From Lentibacillus daqui (GTDB taxonomy: Bacteria > Bacillota > Bacilli > Bacillales > Amphibacillaceae): 64,000 bases of DNA. The DNA lies in assembly GCF_027186265.1 (NCBI RefSeq), contig NZ_CP114176.1, positions 2,356,001-2,420,000 of the forward strand, read 5' to 3'. Below, piece by piece: positions 8,229 through 16,619 of the stretch. The position numbers were made by a program, and so were the translations under genes. The notes under the pieces were generated by a model. It was not told the origin of the DNA, searched no databases, and was given only the letters and a program-made list of their open reading frames with translations. Each line of letters begins with the position of its first letter. The first letter of the stretch is position 1.

Positions 8229-9092
8229 ATGTCCTTATTCGCATTTTTCCTGATTATTCTTTCTGCATGTATGCACGCCACATGGAATTATCTTGCCAAA
8301 CGTTCTGATAGTGGCTCCACCTTCGTTTGGCTTTATCTGGCAGTGAGTACAATCATTTATGCTCCCATTATCATGGTCTTCTTTTTCTATCAACATATCA
8401 ATCTTGGCTGGATGGAGGGATTATTTATCATTGGCAGTGCCATCCTGCATTTGGCTTATTCCGTTACCTTGCAGAAAGGTTACAAAGTTGGTGATCTTTC
8501 CGTCATTTATCCAATCGCCAGAGGAACAGGGCCATTACTTGTCGCCATTTTTGCCATTTTTTTATTTAATGAGCGGCTCAACTGGGTTGGTGTCATCGGG
8601 GTTGCTTTGATTGTGGTTAGTGTGTTTATTCTCTCCGGCGGTTTTCAGGTTATTAGAAAGGCCAATTCACTGCTGCCGATTGGGTATGGATTATTGATCG
8701 GTGTGATGATTGCCGGATATACGCTGTTGGATAAGGGAGCGGTTAGTGTTGTTTATGTGCAGCCGTTATTGCTGGAGTATGCAAGTATTGTTGCGCAATT
8801 TTTACTGCTGAGCCCTGTCGCCAAGAAACATTGGAGCCAGGTTAAAGCTGATTGGCGCCAACACCGTAAAGAAGCGATTGGTGTAGGAATCCTAAATCCA
8901 TTGGCTTACATCCTCATTTTGACAACCATGATGTTTACACCGGTCAGTCACGTCGCACCCGTCCGGGAAGTCAGTATTCTGATTGGCGCGATCATGGGGA
9001 CGTACCTATTGCGTGAAGGATTTGGCATACGCAGAGTGATAGCTTCTGGTATGATGGTAATCGGGATTATTGCCCTAACGTTTTCCGGGTGA
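8229..9092 (+). CDS. EamA/DMT-superfamily permease
   Basis: A 287-residue membrane protein with about ten predicted hydrophobic helices arranged as two EamA halves (DMT superfamily, usually metabolite exporters). The second half ends with MGTYLLREGFG. The ATG at 8229 is preferred over an upstream one at 8196 because AAAGGAG (8213-8219) lies nine bases before it. It is divergent from the hydroxybutyrate dehydrogenase, with about 110 bp between starts for both promoters. The substrate is unknown. Confidence 0.8.
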   Translation: MSLFAFFLIILSACMHATWNYLAKRSDSGSTFVWLYLAVSTIIYAPIIMVFFFYQHINLGWMEGLFIIGSAILHLAYSVTLQKGYKVGDLSVIYPIARGTGPLLVAIFAIFLFNERLNWVGVIGVALIVVSVFILSGGFQVIRKANSLLPIGYGLLIGVMIAGYTLLDKGAVSVVYVQPLLLEYASIVAQFLLLSPVAKKHWSQVKADWRQHRKEAIGVGILNPLAYILILTTMMFTPVSHVAPVREVSILIGAIMGTYLLREGFGIRRVIASGMMVIGIIALTFSG

Positions 9093-9218
9093 GTTTGATA
9101 ATTATAATAAAGATTGATCATTTGTAAATAAAGTCCGAAAATTTATAAAAAGTTTGGTACAATTAAGTGATAAGGTGGAATTTACTCCATGCCATAACAT
9201 GGAACGGTCATAATAGAC

Positions 9219-9805
9219 TGAACCCCATCAAGAGGGGTCAGGCAGCTAGAGAAAAATAATCCCTCCACGCCCTTCAAAATAAACTGAACCCTATAAAACA
9301 GACACGGATAAAAAACTACTTATCCGTTCCGTTTTATAGGGTTCTTTGTCGTATACTTATTTTATGAGTATTGCGACCAGTTTGAGCCAGCAGTGCGGAC
9401 TTTTGATCCACTGAATGCGGATGTTTGAGCCAATAACTGTGGAAAGGAGAGACACGGCCACATAACTAGCATAAATACTATAGTCCGCCACCATTGACTT
9501 AACTTTTGTCCGTGTTGAGGAATAATCGCAGGTCTGTCATAAATAATGCCAAATAGGCACACCTGCTCAAATATGATAACACGGACAAACCGATTCTAAG
9601 CATTTGCTGGCGGGGCCCCCGACCCCTTCCATCAAATGCAAAGAATCGGGCGTTACAGTCAATGGCAAGCAGCTTTCGCTGTGGCTCTGAATCTCTTCTT
9701 AAAAGAGTGGTTTTCCATTAGGGGGCTCCATTTTCTGCAACCTATGGCTCAAAACTATGCATAAATGGTTCATTTCATCTGAATAATCATTTTAAAATAT
9801 TATAA
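9219..9805. mobile_element. Insertion-sequence remnants left of the IS3-family transposase
   Basis: About 590 bp without an intact gene. TGAACCCC at 9219-9226 resembles the TGGACCCC end on the other side of the IS3 element (11679-11686, inverted) and may be its left end. Between 9360 and 9440 the phrase TTGAGCCA / TTGATCCA with GCGGAC recurs, as in the multiple terminal repeats of IS21-type elements. The stretch looks like nested, decayed insertions. Exact boundaries could not be set. Confidence 0.4.
9287..9343. repeat. Inverted repeat in the IS remnant
   Basis: AACCCTATAAAAC (9287-9299) is matched by GTTTTATAGGGTT (9331-9343), and the stem continues inward with few mismatches to CGGATAA / TTATCCG. 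It could act as a terminator or be a joined pair of element ends. Confidence 0.6.
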
Positions 9806-9820
9806 GTGGGAGTTGATCAC

Positions 9821-10264
9821 ATGGGTGTGCATTATTTTTCGGATAAACAGATAGAAGAACTAAAAAGGAATCCTTATGTGGATAAGGTCTCTAACAAAGC
9901 TATTACCTATTCTGAAGCCTATAAGCGACATTTCATGCATGAATTAGATCAAGGGAAATTTCCTACACAAATCTTTAGAGAAGCAGGGTTTGATACACAA
10001 GTGATAGGGAAAGAAAGAATCAAGAGTTTCTCTCGCAGGATACGAAAAATGGCGGATAGAACAGAAGGTTTTACGGATTTACGTACGCAACATTCTGGGC
10101 GCCGTCAAACGAAAGAACGCACACCTGATGAAGAAATCGCCTATCTCAAACATAAAGTCGCTTTGCAAAAACAACAAATTGATGCTTTAAAAAAAATGAA
10201 TTTTATCCATCGCAAAGCAGCCAAAGCTTTGCCCAAGAAAAATATCAACTCATCCAAACATTAA
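9821..10264 (+). CDS. IS3-family transposase OrfA
   Basis: A 147-residue helix-turn-helix protein with a C-terminal coiled segment (EIAYLKHKVALQKQQIDAL), typical of IS3 OrfA, which recognises the element ends. ATG 9821 follows GGGAG by eight bases; a GTG at 9806 is less likely. Near its end an eight-A run (10189-10196) allows a programmed -1 frameshift into orfB: the shifted frame reads NEFYPSQSSQSFAQEKYQLI and stays open into the orfB product. Confidence 0.85.
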   Translation: MGVHYFSDKQIEELKRNPYVDKVSNKAITYSEAYKRHFMHELDQGKFPTQIFREAGFDTQVIGKERIKSFSRRIRKMADRTEGFTDLRTQHSGRRQTKERTPDEEIAYLKHKVALQKQQIDALKKMNFIHRKAAKALPKKNINSSKH

Positions 10265-10284
10265 CGGAAAGAGATCATAACCTC

Positions 10285-11193
10285 TTGAATATCAGGTGGT
10301 TATGTGAGATTGCTCAGGTTTCTCGTTCAGGTTATTATGCATGGTTTAAGCAGGAAGAGAAGCGTAAGGAGCGTGAGAAACAAGATCGCACTGATTTTGA
10401 ATTGATTCTAGAAGTCTATCAATATCGCGGATATGCAAAGGGATCAAGAAGCATTTATATGCGCTTTCTTCAAACAGGAATCGTCATGAACCGCAAGAAG
10501 ATTCAACGACTGATGAATAAATATAATCTCATATGTCCGATTAGGAAACCTAATCCTTACAAACGAATGGCAAAAGCCAGGCAAGAACATGCAACGAAGC
10601 CTAATCATTTAAATCGTCAATTTAAAGCTCATGGTCCCAAAACGGTCTTGCTTACGGATATTACCTATCTCTACTTTGGACGAGGTCAGAAAGCCTATTT
10701 ATCTACCATAAAAGATGCGTTTACCAATCAAATTCTTTCTTATGCACTTAGTGAATCGTTAGAAGTGGATTTTGTTTTGGAAATGATTGAATACTTAATT
10801 GAACATCATGCGATTCCTAAAAAACAGAAAACCCTGATCCATTCCGACCAGGGCGTACACTACACTAGTATGCAATTTCAATCGCTACTGAATGATAAAG
10901 AATTACGGCAATCCATGTCACGCCGAGGGAATTGTTGGGACAATGCACCGCAAGAATCTTTCTTTGGTCACATGAAAGATGATTTAGGGAATCTTGGCTA
11001 CATAATTACTTTTTCGGATCTTTCTATCAAAATTGATGACTATATGGATTACTACAACAACGAACGCTATCAATGGGGTCTCGCAAAGTTATCCCCCAAT
11101 CAATATGCAGAATTCATTAAAACGGGAGTGTATCCTCTGGCTCATCTTGTGAAGACACCTGATCTTCCCGTTGTTGTTCCTCTAAAAGACTAA
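10285..11193 (+). CDS. IS3-family transposase OrfB (DDE integrase)
   Basis: DDE transposase catalytic subunit, probably made as an OrfAB fusion by -1 slippage at the A8 run in orfA. The rve core has Asp125 (LLTDITYLYFG), Asp188 (IHSDQGVHYTS) and Glu224 (APQESFFGHMK), all present. A HTH_21-type segment precedes it. The frame is open upstream of the TTG at 10285, as expected for a fusion product. The last 77 bp overlap the end of the antisense passenger gene. The enzyme looks intact. Confidence 0.9.
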   Translation: MNIRWLCEIAQVSRSGYYAWFKQEEKRKEREKQDRTDFELILEVYQYRGYAKGSRSIYMRFLQTGIVMNRKKIQRLMNKYNLICPIRKPNPYKRMAKARQEHATKPNHLNRQFKAHGPKTVLLTDITYLYFGRGQKAYLSTIKDAFTNQILSYALSESLEVDFVLEMIEYLIEHHAIPKKQKTLIHSDQGVHYTSMQFQSLLNDKELRQSMSRRGNCWDNAPQESFFGHMKDDLGNLGYIITFSDLSIKIDDYMDYYNNERYQWGLAKLSPNQYAEFIKTGVYPLAHLVKTPDLPVVVPLKD

Positions 11194-11542
11194 TTGCTTG
11201 TTGGAATCGTGTCTCGTATTTTTCTTGTAGTTCGGTCCATTTCTCTGGTAGAAAGACTTCCTCCTCATAAAAATCAGGGTCTATTCGAGCTTTCACATAT
11301 AGATCATACTCTAATTCGATGGATGGATACTTTAATATCCATTTTAATTGATCAATAAGATATGATTCGGATAGCATTTGATCGGCAACTTTTCGATAGG
11401 CTAGAAAATATTGCCATTGTTCCTTTTCTGTGAGAGATTCAAAATATCTTACCATCCAATTAGGGAAAATTCGTAACGCATGTTCATCTTGAAAAACAGA
11501 AAACTCTAATGCTTCCAAACTTGATAAACAATGTCTCTTCAT
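11117..11542 (-). CDS. Passenger protein of unknown function inside the IS3 element
   Basis: A 141-residue acidic protein (started at ATG 11542; the frame is open to 11566) encoded antisense to the transposase and overlapping the 3' end of orfB by 77 bp. It is rich in Glu, Trp and Tyr, with segments such as EKWTELQEKYETRFQQAI, and has no membrane segment. No family was recognised and no clear ribosome binding site was seen. Its location between orfB and the right inverted repeat means it travels with the element. Confidence 0.5.
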   Translation of the reverse strand: MKRHCLSSLEALEFSVFQDEHALRIFPNWMVRYFESLTEKEQWQYFLAYRKVADQMLSESYLIDQLKWILKYPSIELEYDLYVKARIDPDFYEEEVFLPEKWTELQEKYETRFQQAISLLEEQQREDQVSSQDEPEDTLPF

Positions 11543-11560
11543 ATTTTTAGTGGATGACAA

Positions 11561-11592
11561 AAGCACACGCTCTTAGTTTTGAGCGTATGCTT
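11561..11592. repeat. Hairpin upstream of the passenger gene
   Basis: AAGCACACGCTC pairs with GAGCGTATGCTT with one mismatch. It sits 20 bases before the passenger start, inside the IS right end. On the minus strand TTTTG follows, so it may insulate the passenger gene from outside transcription. Confidence 0.5.
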
Positions 11593-11761
11593 GGACTTGC
11601 CACCGCTCCTCCTATGAAGCAAGCATAAGAGGAACAAGCAAAAAAAGTTAGTGGTTTTTTTCAAAGTGTCCTTGACAAGGGGTCCACTTTAAAACGCATA
11701 GGAGGGGTTATTTTTTATTTCGCATTAATAGCAATACTCCCCTACTAATTGAAGTTTCACC

Positions 11762-13060
11762 TTATTGCAGTTTTTCCAGGAAATTTTTCAATACATGAAT
11801 TCCCTGCACACAATCATTCAAATCGGACCATTCTGCCGGGTTATGGCTAATCCCGTCCTTGCTCTGTACAAACAACATTGCCACAGGTATCTTGCGGCCA
11901 ATCACCGCGGCATCATGACCCGCCCCACTTGGCAAACGATACGGCCGGATTCCGTTTTCTTCGACTGATTGTGCTAAGAGGTCTTGTGCCTCTTTTTGAA
12001 TCGGAATCGGCATTTCCCGCATTTTCACCGTGTGTTCTACTCTGACTTGGTGTTCCTCAGCAATTTTTTCACCCAATGCTAATGCGCGATCCACAACTTC
12101 ATCCCTTGTATCTTCCTGAATATCACGGATATCTACATAAAACGTAACCTTACCAGGGATCACATTTACCCCATTTGGTTCCACTATTTGTTTGCCAACT
12201 GTTGCGACGGCCGAGTTATTGACTTGTTGTGGAATCTTGTTTACTTCATAAATAAATTGACTAGCCGCAACCAATGCATCATTCCGATCATCCATTGGTG
12301 TATTACCCGCATGACCTGCCTTACCGGTTATCGTAAATTCTATCCAGCATGGTCCGGCAATTCCTGTTACAATTCCGCATGGCAACTGTTCCTTTTCCAA
12401 GCGTTTACCTTGTTCGATATGTAATTCCACAAACATTTCCAATTCGTCCAGGTTACGCTGTGCCGCTTGATAGCCGTCAACATTCAGACCAACATCCTCC
12501 AGAACTTCAGTAAAGCTCATGCCGTCTTTATCAACCTGCTTTAATTTTTCTTCCATGTCCCCTTCACCGATCATCGCCTCACTACCGTTTAACCCACCAT
12601 TAAACCGTGAACCTTCTTCGTCGGTAAAAATAATCACTTCAAAAGGCTTTTCTGGCTGGTACCCAGTAGCATTCCAAGCCTCGACAACTTCCAAGGATGA
12701 TAAAACACCAAGAGTTCCATCAAAATGCCCGCCATTGGGAACACTGTCCAGATGGGAACCACTCATGATTGCTGGAAATTTATTATTTTTGCCATCCAAT
12801 CGACCAATCACATTTCCGGCACCATCCCAATAAACTTTTAATCCTGCCTCCCGCATCCAGTCAGATACGAGTTTTTGTGCTGCTTTTTCTTCTTTGGAAT
12901 ATCCCGGACGATTGGATCCATTGTCATCAGTTAAACCGATTTGGGCAAGCTGATCCAGTCTTGATGCCAGCCGTTTACCGGAAACCCCATCATGATCATA
13001 ACCATCATTATAACTTTCCAGCAACTTTTCTTGCAGTAACAATTGCTTTTCTTGTTTCAC
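11762..13060 (-). CDS. M20-family Zn-dependent hydrolase (N-carbamoyl-L-amino-acid hydrolase / allantoate amidohydrolase type)
   Basis: A 432-residue binuclear-metal amidohydrolase. Metal and catalytic residues are visible as His103 (GSHLDSVPNGG), Asp114 (HFDGTLGVL), Glu148-Glu149 (FTDEEGSRF) and ELHIEQG. The set SHLDSVPNGG and ELHIEQG is typical of carbamoylases, allantoate amidohydrolases and beta-ureidopropionases. It should hydrolyse an N-carbamoyl or amide group of an amino-acid-like substrate. It is downstream of an amidohydrolase and a permease on the same strand, which suggests a small uptake-and-degradation unit. The exact substrate is not known. Confidence 0.85.
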   Translation of the reverse strand: MKQEKQLLLQEKLLESYNDGYDHDGVSGKRLASRLDQLAQIGLTDDNGSNRPGYSKEEKAAQKLVSDWMREAGLKVYWDGAGNVIGRLDGKNNKFPAIMSGSHLDSVPNGGHFDGTLGVLSSLEVVEAWNATGYQPEKPFEVIIFTDEEGSRFNGGLNGSEAMIGEGDMEEKLKQVDKDGMSFTEVLEDVGLNVDGYQAAQRNLDELEMFVELHIEQGKRLEKEQLPCGIVTGIAGPCWIEFTITGKAGHAGNTPMDDRNDALVAASQFIYEVNKIPQQVNNSAVATVGKQIVEPNGVNVIPGKVTFYVDIRDIQEDTRDEVVDRALALGEKIAEEHQVRVEHTVKMREMPIPIQKEAQDLLAQSVEENGIRPYRLPSGAGHDAAVIGRKIPVAMLFVQSKDGISHNPAEWSDLNDCVQGIHVLKNFLEKLQ

Positions 13061-13076
13061 TTAAATCCCCCCTCGT

Positions 13077-13172
13077 AGGACAGAGAGACAGGCTCCCCGC
13101 CCCTCCATTTTCTACCATGTAAAGATATGGTGGGACAAAAAGAACCGTCCCCGTGTCATTCCTATGTCCCAT
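13077..13172. repeat. Dispersed GGGAC palindromic repeat, copy A
   Basis: A repeat with outer arms GGACAGAGAGACAGG / CCTATGTCCC and an inner hairpin around CCATGTAAAGATATGG. It matches copies at 15873-15958 and 49306-49341. It occupies the gap between two minus-strand hydrolase genes and ends exactly at the stop codon of the upstream one. Confidence 0.75.
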
Positions 13173-14404
13173 TATTTCTCCACTTGCCCATTTTTTATGA
13201 CAGTTTTTATAGTGTCGTTATTGGCTAGTGAATAAATATCTTCTAACGGATTACCTTCTACAACAACAATATCAGCCAGCTTTCCTTGTTCAAGGGTACC
13301 TACTTTATCATCCCAGCCTAAACATTCCGCAGCTGTTTTGGTGGAGGCAACAATTGATTCCATTGGGGTCATACCGGCATCAACCATCAAGCCAAGTTCG
13401 CGCAAGTTTGTTCCATGCTTGAAGACACCAGCATCGGTACCCATGGCGATCTTAACACCAGCTTTATAGGCTTTTGTGAAACTTTCCCGATGCTGTTCGA
13501 TGACCTCCTTGGATTTTTGCACAGCGGTTACCGGCATGCCCACTTCATCGGCTGTTTCCAATACAGCCACAGGTGCAAGCAAAGTTGGAACCAGGTACGT
13601 ACCGTTTTCAAGCATTAATTCAATGGCCTCATCATCTATGAAAATACCATGTTCAATCGAATGAATGCCGGCTTTCACTGCATTTTTAATTCCTTCCGCA
13701 CCCTGGGCGTGGGCCATGACTTTAATACCTTTTCGAAAATGACCTTCCTCAACAATCGTCTTTAATTCTTCCAAAGAAAATTGTGTGAATTCCGGATGGT
13801 CGGTTGCACTTAGTACCCCGCCGGTTGCGTGAACCTTAATGACTTCCGCACCGGCACGCAGCATTTCACGCGTCTTTTTCCGTACTTCCTCAACACCATC
13901 ACATTTCCCATTTGGCATTCCCGGATAGCCGGACGGTAAAATATCGAGCACATTTCCGGAAACCGTATAGCCATCCCCGTGTCCACCAGTAATAGTTAAT
14001 GCATTAATACTTAATTGCAAGCGTGGACCGGGAATTAACCCTTCCTCTACAGCTTTTTTTACACCCAAATCAGTACCGAGCGCATCACGAACAGATGTAA
14101 CACCGGCATGAAGCGTGGTTTTCAAATATTCTGCAGCTTTGTAATACATGAATGAAAAAGGTGTAGCCAACTTTTCTGCTACTGATTGATATTCCATCAT
14201 CATATGCACGTGTGAGTCAATAAATCCGGGAAGAATAGTACCACCTTGGGCATCAATCACGGTTTCATCTCCAGTCGTCCGATAATCACTTTCCGGTCCG
14301 ACATATGCAATTCGTTCGCCATCCGTAACAACGACATGATCCCTCTGTACTTCCCCGCCATTTCCGTCAATCAGTAATCCATTTCTAATCAATTGTTTTC
14401 CCAT
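13172..14404 (-). CDS. Metal-dependent amidohydrolase (imidazolonepropionase / prolidase-like)
   Basis: A 410-residue TIM-barrel amidohydrolase. Ligand motifs are His65-x-His67 (GFIDSHVHMMME), Lys in EVIKVHATGG, His in MAHAQGAEG and SIEHGIF, and Asp in MGTDAGV. This set is typical of the PF01979 group containing Xaa-Pro dipeptidases and imidazolonepropionase-like enzymes. The start at 14404 has AGGAGG upstream. It lies 79 bp after a permease gene and before a carbamoylase-type enzyme, which suggests sequential degradation of an imported cyclic or blocked amino-acid derivative. That role is inference. Confidence 0.8.
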   Translation of the reverse strand: MGKQLIRNGLLIDGNGGEVQRDHVVVTDGERIAYVGPESDYRTTGDETVIDAQGGTILPGFIDSHVHMMMEYQSVAEKLATPFSFMYYKAAEYLKTTLHAGVTSVRDALGTDLGVKKAVEEGLIPGPRLQLSINALTITGGHGDGYTVSGNVLDILPSGYPGMPNGKCDGVEEVRKKTREMLRAGAEVIKVHATGGVLSATDHPEFTQFSLEELKTIVEEGHFRKGIKVMAHAQGAEGIKNAVKAGIHSIEHGIFIDDEAIELMLENGTYLVPTLLAPVAVLETADEVGMPVTAVQKSKEVIEQHRESFTKAYKAGVKIAMGTDAGVFKHGTNLRELGLMVDAGMTPMESIVASTKTAAECLGWDDKVGTLEQGKLADIVVVEGNPLEDIYSLANNDTIKTVIKNGQVEK

Positions 14405-14483
14405 GTTTCTTACCTCCTGTAGTTTTATTATGAAAATATGAAAATGCCCTCAACATCTCTATATTAGAGGGAATTTCCATTTT

Positions 14484-15650
14484 CTACAATGTTTGTACGA
14501 GAATTCCGGCAATAATGACAGATGCGACGGTGACAGTGGTAAAACCGCCAATTAACATCGGTGCCAGTAATTCATCGAAAATCTGCTTCTCTTCTTGTTC
14601 ATTCCTGGCAACACTTCTCGATACTTCTTCACAGAGCAGGAAATCACCAGGAAAGCCAAATAATGCCGTTAATGCGACAGGCATACCTTTGTACGGATGC
14701 CATTTGACCAATTTGGAAGTGAGATAACCGCCGATCGCAATTCCCAAAGTGCCAATGATTAAGATTAATAGGATCTTAGGTAAATTATCCAGTACATCCG
14801 ATGGCGTAACATCTGCCATTTGTCCGATGACGACAAAGATAATCGCAATCATAACAACTGTAAATGAATTAGATTTCTCCAAGGTTTTCGCCTCGAACAC
14901 GCCCAGTTTATGGCCAATCAGACCAATTGCCAGACACCACAAACTGTAATGGATGGGCGTGATCTCACCAAGAACTACCCCAATTGCCGCACCGACGAAT
15001 ACAAAGAATAATTTCAATGTCGTACTGGATTTCAATGGCCCAGACTTTTTCGTTTTAACTGTCTCTAATGTTGCGGCACCTTCATTCGCCATTGCTACAA
15101 ATGACCCATTATCCATGTCCGTTTGCATTCGTAAGGCGTACCTTCGCATAAAATTCATCGCCAGTGGCATACCCATCACACCTTGAAACGCAACAACCAG
15201 TGCAGGGATAACAACCAATGATTGCATCCCGAGTTCTGATAATTTATCAGACGTAACGATCAGCGCGATCACTCCTCCACTTATCGGACCAACTCCAGCA
15301 ACCGCTGATGGATAATCAAAAATCAGCGATACTGTCACAAGAATCAGAATTCCTGAGACAATGACCCCTCCCAAAGCAATCGCTACCGCCTTGATTTGTT
15401 GCTTTAAGACGGACAAAGGAATCATTGTACCCATATGCAAAATGGCGGGACCAATCAGAATGGCACCCAGGGCGGCAAACTGAGATTTGTCCAGAATATC
15501 TTCCGGGAAAATACCTGTCCATATACAAACCAGATATCCAACCATCGCAGTTAACAGCATGGGAACCCTCGCCCTGGTAACTATGGATAGCCATTCACCT
15601 AGTGCGATTAAAGCAAAGATCATAACTGTAAAAATTATCGGATTATTCAT
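14484..15650 (-). CDS. Multi-pass membrane protein, probable transporter of the hydrolase cluster
   Basis: A 388-residue protein with about ten to eleven hydrophobic helices in two halves joined by a polar loop near residues 170-205. Each half has a Gly-rich hairpin-like segment (VAGVGPISGGVIALIVTSD in the first, ALTALFGFPGDFLL in the second), reminiscent of inverted-repeat secondary carriers such as the GltS or 2-hydroxycarboxylate types. No family was confidently recognised. It is first in an operon-like row with two amidohydrolases and likely imports their substrate. Confidence 0.6.
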   Translation of the reverse strand: MNNPIIFTVMIFALIALGEWLSIVTRARVPMLLTAMVGYLVCIWTGIFPEDILDKSQFAALGAILIGPAILHMGTMIPLSVLKQQIKAVAIALGGVIVSGILILVTVSLIFDYPSAVAGVGPISGGVIALIVTSDKLSELGMQSLVVIPALVVAFQGVMGMPLAMNFMRRYALRMQTDMDNGSFVAMANEGAATLETVKTKKSGPLKSSTTLKLFFVFVGAAIGVVLGEITPIHYSLWCLAIGLIGHKLGVFEAKTLEKSNSFTVVMIAIIFVVIGQMADVTPSDVLDNLPKILLILIIGTLGIAIGGYLTSKLVKWHPYKGMPVALTALFGFPGDFLLCEEVSRSVARNEQEEKQIFDELLAPMLIGGFTTVTVASVIIAGILVQTL

Positions 15651-15872
15651 CGTATTAGTCCCTCCTTTTTAATAAGGTGATTCATAATATATCACTCCCA
15701 AAATAATTTGTCTATACGTGTTTTCGACAATTTTCTATCTTTTACACGAAATTAATTAAATATTTTTATGATAGTCGTAAAATGCAAAATTCGCGTCATA
15801 TTATTCTACCAACAAAGAAAACGATTGCATAAGGGATAAACATGAACAGCTACAATGGATAAAATTACAAGG

Positions 15873-15958
15873 GCGGGACAGAGGGACAGGCACCTTTACC
15901 ATCCATTTTCTACCATGTAAAAATATGGTGGAACAAGGTGCCTGTCCCCTCGTCCCAC
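15873..15958. repeat. Dispersed GGGAC palindromic repeat, copy B (complete)
   Basis: Outer arms GGGACAGAGGGACAGGCACC and GGTGCCTGTCCCCTCGTCCC form a long inverted repeat around an inner hairpin CCATGTAAAAATATGG. This is the most complete of three copies. It lies in the 310-bp gap between two minus-strand genes and ends two bases before the CBO0543-like stop codon, where it could serve as a terminator. Confidence 0.8.
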
Positions 15959-15960
15959 CG

Positions 15961-16488
15961 CTATACACGGTCCGCTACCCATTTCAACACCACGCCGATT
16001 ATTATGTAAAAGGGTAAAGAGAATACGTGCTTCCAGTGAATTAATCTATATAAATCCGCAAGTACGAACAGTGGCTCCACAATGAAGGCAGCCAATAAGG
16101 CCAATATCACCAGGATGGGCAAATATAATAACCATGGCCTTATATACTGATATAAAATCATATAACATACCGGAATGATTGCCAAATCAACTGGTAGAAA
16201 CTCCCATGAAAAGAATGTTAATTGATAGGGATAAAACCACAAATGGAGCGATCGGCCAATATTATCCAGAGAAAAAGCAATTAAACTGGAAAACATTCCT
16301 ACAAACAAGATCGGTGGCATGTGTTTTCTATCGACCAATATGAACCATAATATCCACATGCCTACTGTTATACAGACAAGTAGCCACCACTGATAGGAAA
16401 ACAGCACTTGTTCAAAAAAATATTGTTTTCCCAATTCAATGAACTCTCTTTCTCGTTCAATCATCTCATTCACTTTCGAAAACAACAT
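15961..16488 (-). CDS. CBO0543-family multi-pass membrane protein
   Basis: A 175-residue membrane protein with about five hydrophobic segments and a soluble N-terminal helix rich in Glu (NEMIEREREFIELGKQYF). The pattern WILWFILVDRKHMPPILFVGMF followed by the FYPYQL region is typical of CBO0543 proteins, a Firmicutes family of unknown function. ATG 16488 is chosen because AAAGGTGG lies about six bases upstream; the frame is open ten residues further. It is divergent from the next membrane-protein gene. Confidence 0.65.
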   Translation of the reverse strand: MLFSKVNEMIEREREFIELGKQYFFEQVLFSYQWWLLVCITVGMWILWFILVDRKHMPPILFVGMFSSLIAFSLDNIGRSLHLWFYPYQLTFFSWEFLPVDLAIIPVCYMILYQYIRPWLLYLPILVILALLAAFIVEPLFVLADLYRLIHWKHVFSLPFYIIIGVVLKWVADRV

Positions 16489-16619
16489 GCCCCACACCAC
16501 CTTTACGGGGAAGTTCATGGCTAGGTTTTGTCACCACACGATTCCTATACATGGCTTAAAAGAATAATATTCCCGCATTTGGTTAATCTAAGTAAGCGAC
16601 ATGGAGGGTGGTGGTCAAC

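Larger units (their letters stand above)
9806..11686 (+). mobile_element. IS3-family insertion sequence (left end undetermined)
   Basis: Contains overlapping orfA and orfB of IS3 type, an antisense passenger gene, and a right end at 11686 reading inward TGGACCCCTTGTCAAGGACA. A similar but imperfect motif at 9219 may be the left end; if so the element would be about 2.5 kb, longer than a usual IS3 element, through the passenger gene and older insertions. No target-site duplication was identified. Confidence 0.6.

Noticed and set aside
9362..9562. Minus-strand 66-codon frame as a gene
   Set aside because: It lies in decayed IS sequence, has no ribosome binding site and matches no recognised family.
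10189..10196. Disruptive frameshift between IS3 orfA and orfB
   Set aside because: A run of eight A with a -1 shift is the normal programmed arrangement in IS3-family elements.
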